DNA of 9,314 nucleotides from positions 1 through 9,314 of the forward strand of contig JAOZSP010000050.1 of assembly GCA_029939615.1 (NCBI GenBank). Reading direction: 5' to 3'. The translations under genes were made by a program, and so were the position numbers. Origin of the DNA: Candidatus Izemoplasma sp. (GTDB taxonomy: Bacteria > Bacillota_I > Bacilli_A > Izemoplasmatales > Izemoplasmataceae). Shown one piece after another: positions 6,911-9,314 of the stretch (the stretch's first letter is position 1; every line of letters begins with the position of its first letter). The notes beneath the pieces were generated by a model, which saw nothing but the letters and a program-made list of their open reading frames with translations, did not search any database and was not told the DNA's origin.

Positions 6911-7567
6911 TTGAAGTTTTCTGTGATAATTTTAGCAGCTGGAAGTGGTGTTAGGACTGGGTATGATTTTAATAAAATTTTATTAGAAATAAATGGAAAA
7001 AAAGTTTTAGATTATAGTATTGATTTCTTTAAAGACTACGAAAATTGTGATGAAATCATCCTTGTTTGTTCTGAAAGAGATTTTAACTATATGTACGGCA
7101 AATATTCGAAATCAGTTGAACATGTAATTTTAGGTGGGAATTCGAGACAAGAAAGTGTCTTTAAAGGGCTAAATAATGTGACGAATGACTATGTTTTAGT
7201 TCATGATAGTGCACGACCATTCATAAGTTCTAGTGCCATAGATAGATTATTGATTGATTTATCTACTTCAAAAGCAACTACATTAGCTGTTTTTGTAAAA
7301 GACTCAATAGTAAAAACTAATGGAAATCGCTTAGGTAAGGCACTTGATAGAAGCAAACTTCTTTCGATTCAAACTCCTCAGGCTTTTTTGAGGGATTTAC
7401 TAGTTAGTGCTCACAAAAAAGCTATAAAAGCTAACTATTTAGCTACTGATGATACAGATCTTATAGCTAAGTTTACTACTGTAACACCTTCTTTTGTAGA
7501 AGGGGATTATCGCTCTATAAAGCTGACAACAAAACACGACGTAAAATTTTTGAAGGTGATATTATGA
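6911..7567 (+). CDS. ispD: 2-C-methyl-D-erythritol 4-phosphate cytidylyltransferase
   Basis: IspD transfers CMP from CTP to 2-C-methyl-D-erythritol 4-phosphate, the third step of the MEP route to isoprenoid precursors, in the cytoplasm. The 218 residues show the full family pattern: nucleotide-binding LAAGSGVRTG at 8-17 with Arg15 and Lys22 at the same spacing as Arg20/Lys27 of the E. coli enzyme, GGNSRQESV at 75-83, VHDSARPF at 97-104, LDRSKL at 145-150 (Arg147, counterpart of Arg157), TPQAF at 155-159, ATDDTD at 178-183, and IKLTTKHD at 203-210 (Lys204, counterpart of Lys213). Translation starts at a TTG; GAGGTGA at 6899-6905, 5 bases upstream, and the position of the nucleotide-binding motif fix it. 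The next ATG (codon 61) would remove that motif. The stop overlaps the ispF start as ATGA, which suggests translational coupling. Confidence 0.95.
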   Translation: MKFSVIILAAGSGVRTGYDFNKILLEINGKKVLDYSIDFFKDYENCDEIILVCSERDFNYMYGKYSKSVEHVILGGNSRQESVFKGLNNVTNDYVLVHDSARPFISSSAIDRLLIDLSTSKATTLAVFVKDSIVKTNGNRLGKALDRSKLLSIQTPQAFLRDLLVSAHKKAIKANYLATDDTDLIAKFTTVTPSFVEGDYRSIKLTTKHDVKFLKVIL

Positions 7568-8040
7568 TAAGAATAGGTCAAAGTAATGATACTCATCGTT
7601 TAGAAGAAGGATATAAACTTATAATAGGGGCAGTTTCTATACCTCATTATAAGGGTAGTGTAGGACACAGTGACGGAGATTGTTTACTTCATACCGTCTG
7701 TGAATCCCTTATTGGAGCTCTTTCCTTAGGAGACTTAGGGAAACTTTTTCCAGACACTTCTGTGAAGTTTAAAGGTATAGAGTCTAGTCTGCTTGTAAAA
7801 AAGGTTATGAGTGAAGTGAAAAATAAAGGGTATAGGGTTCTAAATATAGATTCTACCATTTTTCTAGAAAGACCTAAATTACAGGAATACATTATGGAAA
7901 TGAGACAAAATATTGCTGTTTTGCTTGAGATTGAACTTGAATTTGTAAGTGTTAAAGCAACAACTGGTGAAGGAATCGGTATTGTAGGTAAAGAAGAAGC
8001 TATTGTTACAGAAAGTGTTGTTTTAGTGACAAATGATTAA
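7564..8040 (+). CDS. ispF: 2-C-methyl-D-erythritol 2,4-cyclodiphosphate synthase
   Basis: IspF cyclises CDP-ME 2-phosphate to 2-C-methyl-D-erythritol 2,4-cyclodiphosphate with release of CMP, the fifth MEP step, as a homotrimer. The 158 residues are the standard length. The zinc ligands are visible: Asp9 and His11 in RIGQSNDTHRL, and His43. Other signatures are GHSDGD at 34-39, GALSLGDLGKLFPDTS at 51-66, the NID strand at 94-96 followed by ERPKL at 102-106, KATTGEGIG at 131-139 (CDP/metal site), and GKEEAI at 142-147, where most members have G-EEGI. The ATG overlaps the ispD stop by four bases, with GGTGAT at 7555-7560 just upstream. IspE, which makes its substrate, is not in the window. In many Proteobacteria ispD and ispF are fused; here they are separate but overlapping. 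Confidence 0.95.
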   Translation: MIRIGQSNDTHRLEEGYKLIIGAVSIPHYKGSVGHSDGDCLLHTVCESLIGALSLGDLGKLFPDTSVKFKGIESSLLVKKVMSEVKNKGYRVLNIDSTIFLERPKLQEYIMEMRQNIAVLLEIELEFVSVKATTGEGIGIVGKEEAIVTESVVLVTND

Positions 8041-8056
8041 ATTATAGGTGATATAA

Positions 8057-9268
8057 ATGAATCGTAGAAAAAAATACTTACTAATAATTTCATTATTGTA
8101 TGGATTTTTATTTAGTCTTGGAAATCCCGCAGTTCCTGCGTACACTAACTCTTTAAATATATCGGGTCTCTTTGTAGGACTATATTTAGCGAGTGGGGGG
8201 TTCGGATTATTGTTTTTTGCTACCCTATGGGGCGCATTAGGGGATATTAAAAATCGAAGCAAAGTACTTGCATTTATATTTGCTGGGTTTGGTGTAGGAC
8301 AGCTTTTATTTGGTATATTTAGTTCAGAATATACATTATTAATAGCAGCACTTATAAGTGGTGTATTTTTTGCGGGTATATTAGTAAATCTTTATTCTTA
8401 TATAAATGATTCATTCCAAGATGAGCAAGAACGCAATCGAATGCTTAGTTATACCGTTTCCCTATATTTGATAGGGGGTGCAATTGCCTATATTATTGGT
8501 GGTATAATCACAGATTTGTTATCCCCTCATTATTATGTAGTATTTGTAATTCAAGCGGTATTACTATTTGTATTTTCAGCAGTTATATATTTTGATAAAA
8601 CAGATTTAATTGACACAGATCATCATTTATCAAGGCTACATCTTTGGAACAATGTAAAACAAGCTTTTAAATTACCGTGGGTTCCTATTTATACAATTAC
8701 ATTAACTTTTTTTATTAGCTTCTCTCATAGTAATATAAGAAGATTTCTTGATTATTATGTGATTGATGAGGGACATACCGCTACACAATTAGGATTAGTT
8801 GTCTTTACAGCAGGGATTATTAGTTTGTTATCAAACATATACATTGCTCCTTATTTTTTGAAGAGGATACACAATTTTAGATTTTTACAAATTCAGTTTA
8901 TGTTTGCTCCTATCTTAATTATTCTTGCATTTCAGTCAACAGATCTATTCTTTGGATTATATACATATTACATGGGATATACGATAATACTAGCAATTTA
9001 TGAGCCGACAGCAATTAGTTTTATGTCTAATAACAAAAGCGTTTCCCAAGGTATTTTAGTTGGAGTTCGACAAAGTGTGGTTGGACTCGGAACAACACTT
9101 GGATTTATTATAGGTGGGTTACTATATGATATTGATCATTTATATGTCTTTTATTTAGCAGCATTATTCTATATAATAGTTTTTGTAGGTTTTTCAGTCC
9201 TAATTATGTTAAAGTATAGAGAAGTAAGAGATTATAGAAAGAACTATTTAAAGGAGGTAAAGAAATGA
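8057..9268 (+). CDS. MFS transporter, substrate unknown
   Basis: The 403 residues form about twelve hydrophobic segments in two halves separated by a charged loop around 178-205, the usual layout of a major facilitator superfamily secondary transporter in the cytoplasmic membrane. The motif A equivalent between helices 2 and 3 is GALGDIKNRSKV at 59-70 (family pattern G-LaDr-GRk). GGAIAYIIGG at 140-149 is where drug exporters carry motif C, although its GP pair is missing here. This favours the drug-efflux-like MFS_1 group, but neither substrate nor direction can be read from the sequence. AGGTGA at 8046-8051 lies 5 bases before the ATG, the gap after ispF is 16 bases, and the stop overlaps the next gene as ATGA, so it is in the ispDF operon. 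Nothing ties it functionally to isoprenoid synthesis. Confidence 0.88.
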   Translation: MNRRKKYLLIISLLYGFLFSLGNPAVPAYTNSLNISGLFVGLYLASGGFGLLFFATLWGALGDIKNRSKVLAFIFAGFGVGQLLFGIFSSEYTLLIAALISGVFFAGILVNLYSYINDSFQDEQERNRMLSYTVSLYLIGGAIAYIIGGIITDLLSPHYYVVFVIQAVLLFVFSAVIYFDKTDLIDTDHHLSRLHLWNNVKQAFKLPWVPIYTITLTFFISFSHSNIRRFLDYYVIDEGHTATQLGLVVFTAGIISLLSNIYIAPYFLKRIHNFRFLQIQFMFAPILIILAFQSTDLFFGLYTYYMGYTIILAIYEPTAISFMSNNKSVSQGILVGVRQSVVGLGTTLGFIIGGLLYDIDHLYVFYLAALFYIIVFVGFSVLIMLKYREVRDYRKNYLKEVKK

Positions 9269-9314
9269 TTGAAACTGAACATGGAAAATATGAAATAATT
9301 AAGGATTATAAAGA
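9265..9314 (+). CDS. yutD: Start of a probable YutD family protein, partial
   Basis: A strong Shine-Dalgarno sequence, AAGGAGGT at 9251-9258, lies 6 bases before an ATG that overlaps the MFS stop codon as ATGA. Only 16 full codons remain in the window: MIETEHGKYEIIKDYK. This resembles the N-terminus of YutD (DUF1027), a small Bacillota protein of unclear role that I remember as starting with a G-KYE-I-DY-type strand. The gene call rests on the ribosome-binding site and overlap and is firm; the family name rests on few residues and is tentative. Confidence 0.5.
   Translation, partial: MIETEHGKYEIIKDYK

Noticed and set aside
7689..8262. Minus-strand frames antisense to ispF and the MFS start
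   Set aside because: Shadows of clearly recognisable plus-strand genes, with no family resemblance or ribosome-binding site.
1..9314. CRISPR array, insertion sequence, tRNA or rRNA gene, prophage or toxin-antitoxin module
   Set aside because: No regularly spaced repeats, transposase motifs, cloverleaf-like or rRNA-like stretches, or small overlapping toxin/antitoxin gene pairs were seen.

Overview
The window is very AT-rich and uses the standard bacterial code: TGA ends the ispD and MFS genes, and Trp is read from TGG. Shine-Dalgarno sites are strong and Bacillus-like, gene overlaps are of the ATGA type, and the RNR, CdaA and YutD-like proteins resemble Bacillota homologues. All of this points to a low-GC Bacillota or a deep-branching, wall-poor relative such as Haloplasma, the Izemoplasmatales or the Erysipelotrichia side. 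The lineage is inferred from composition and remembered family resemblance, not from a search.

Layout. (1) Positions 1-1949, minus strand: a long partial gene for an adenosylcobalamin-dependent (class II) ribonucleotide reductase; its C-terminus lies beyond the left edge. (2) Positions 1950-2231: a short divergent intergenic region carrying both promoters and a possible operator. (3) Positions 2232-2963, plus: a CdaA-type diadenylate cyclase (c-di-AMP synthase), alone between its own promoter and a clear intrinsic terminator. (4) Positions 3052-6558, plus: a two-gene operon. The first gene is an unusual 777-residue protein that joins a phytoene-dehydrogenase-like FAD oxidoreductase, an SCP2-like lipid-binding module and a polytopic membrane domain. 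The second is a membrane-anchored PAS plus degenerate-GGDEF protein. (5) Positions 6559-6910: 352 bases with no convincing gene. (6) Positions 6911-9314, plus: a tightly packed operon of ispD, ispF, an MFS transporter and the first codons of a probable yutD.

How the genes fit together. IspD and IspF catalyse the third and fifth steps of the MEP isoprenoid pathway, and their genes overlap by four bases. The RNR supplies deoxyribonucleotides in an oxygen-independent but B12-dependent way. CdaA makes c-di-AMP at the membrane. The most interesting part is the central two-gene operon. Its first product looks like a membrane-bound redox enzyme for a hydrophobic (lipid or isoprenoid) substrate, and its partner looks like a catalytically dead PAS/GGDEF sensor. 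I do not recognise this pair as a named system. Its substrate, and any link to the neighbouring c-di-AMP or isoprenoid genes, are inference.
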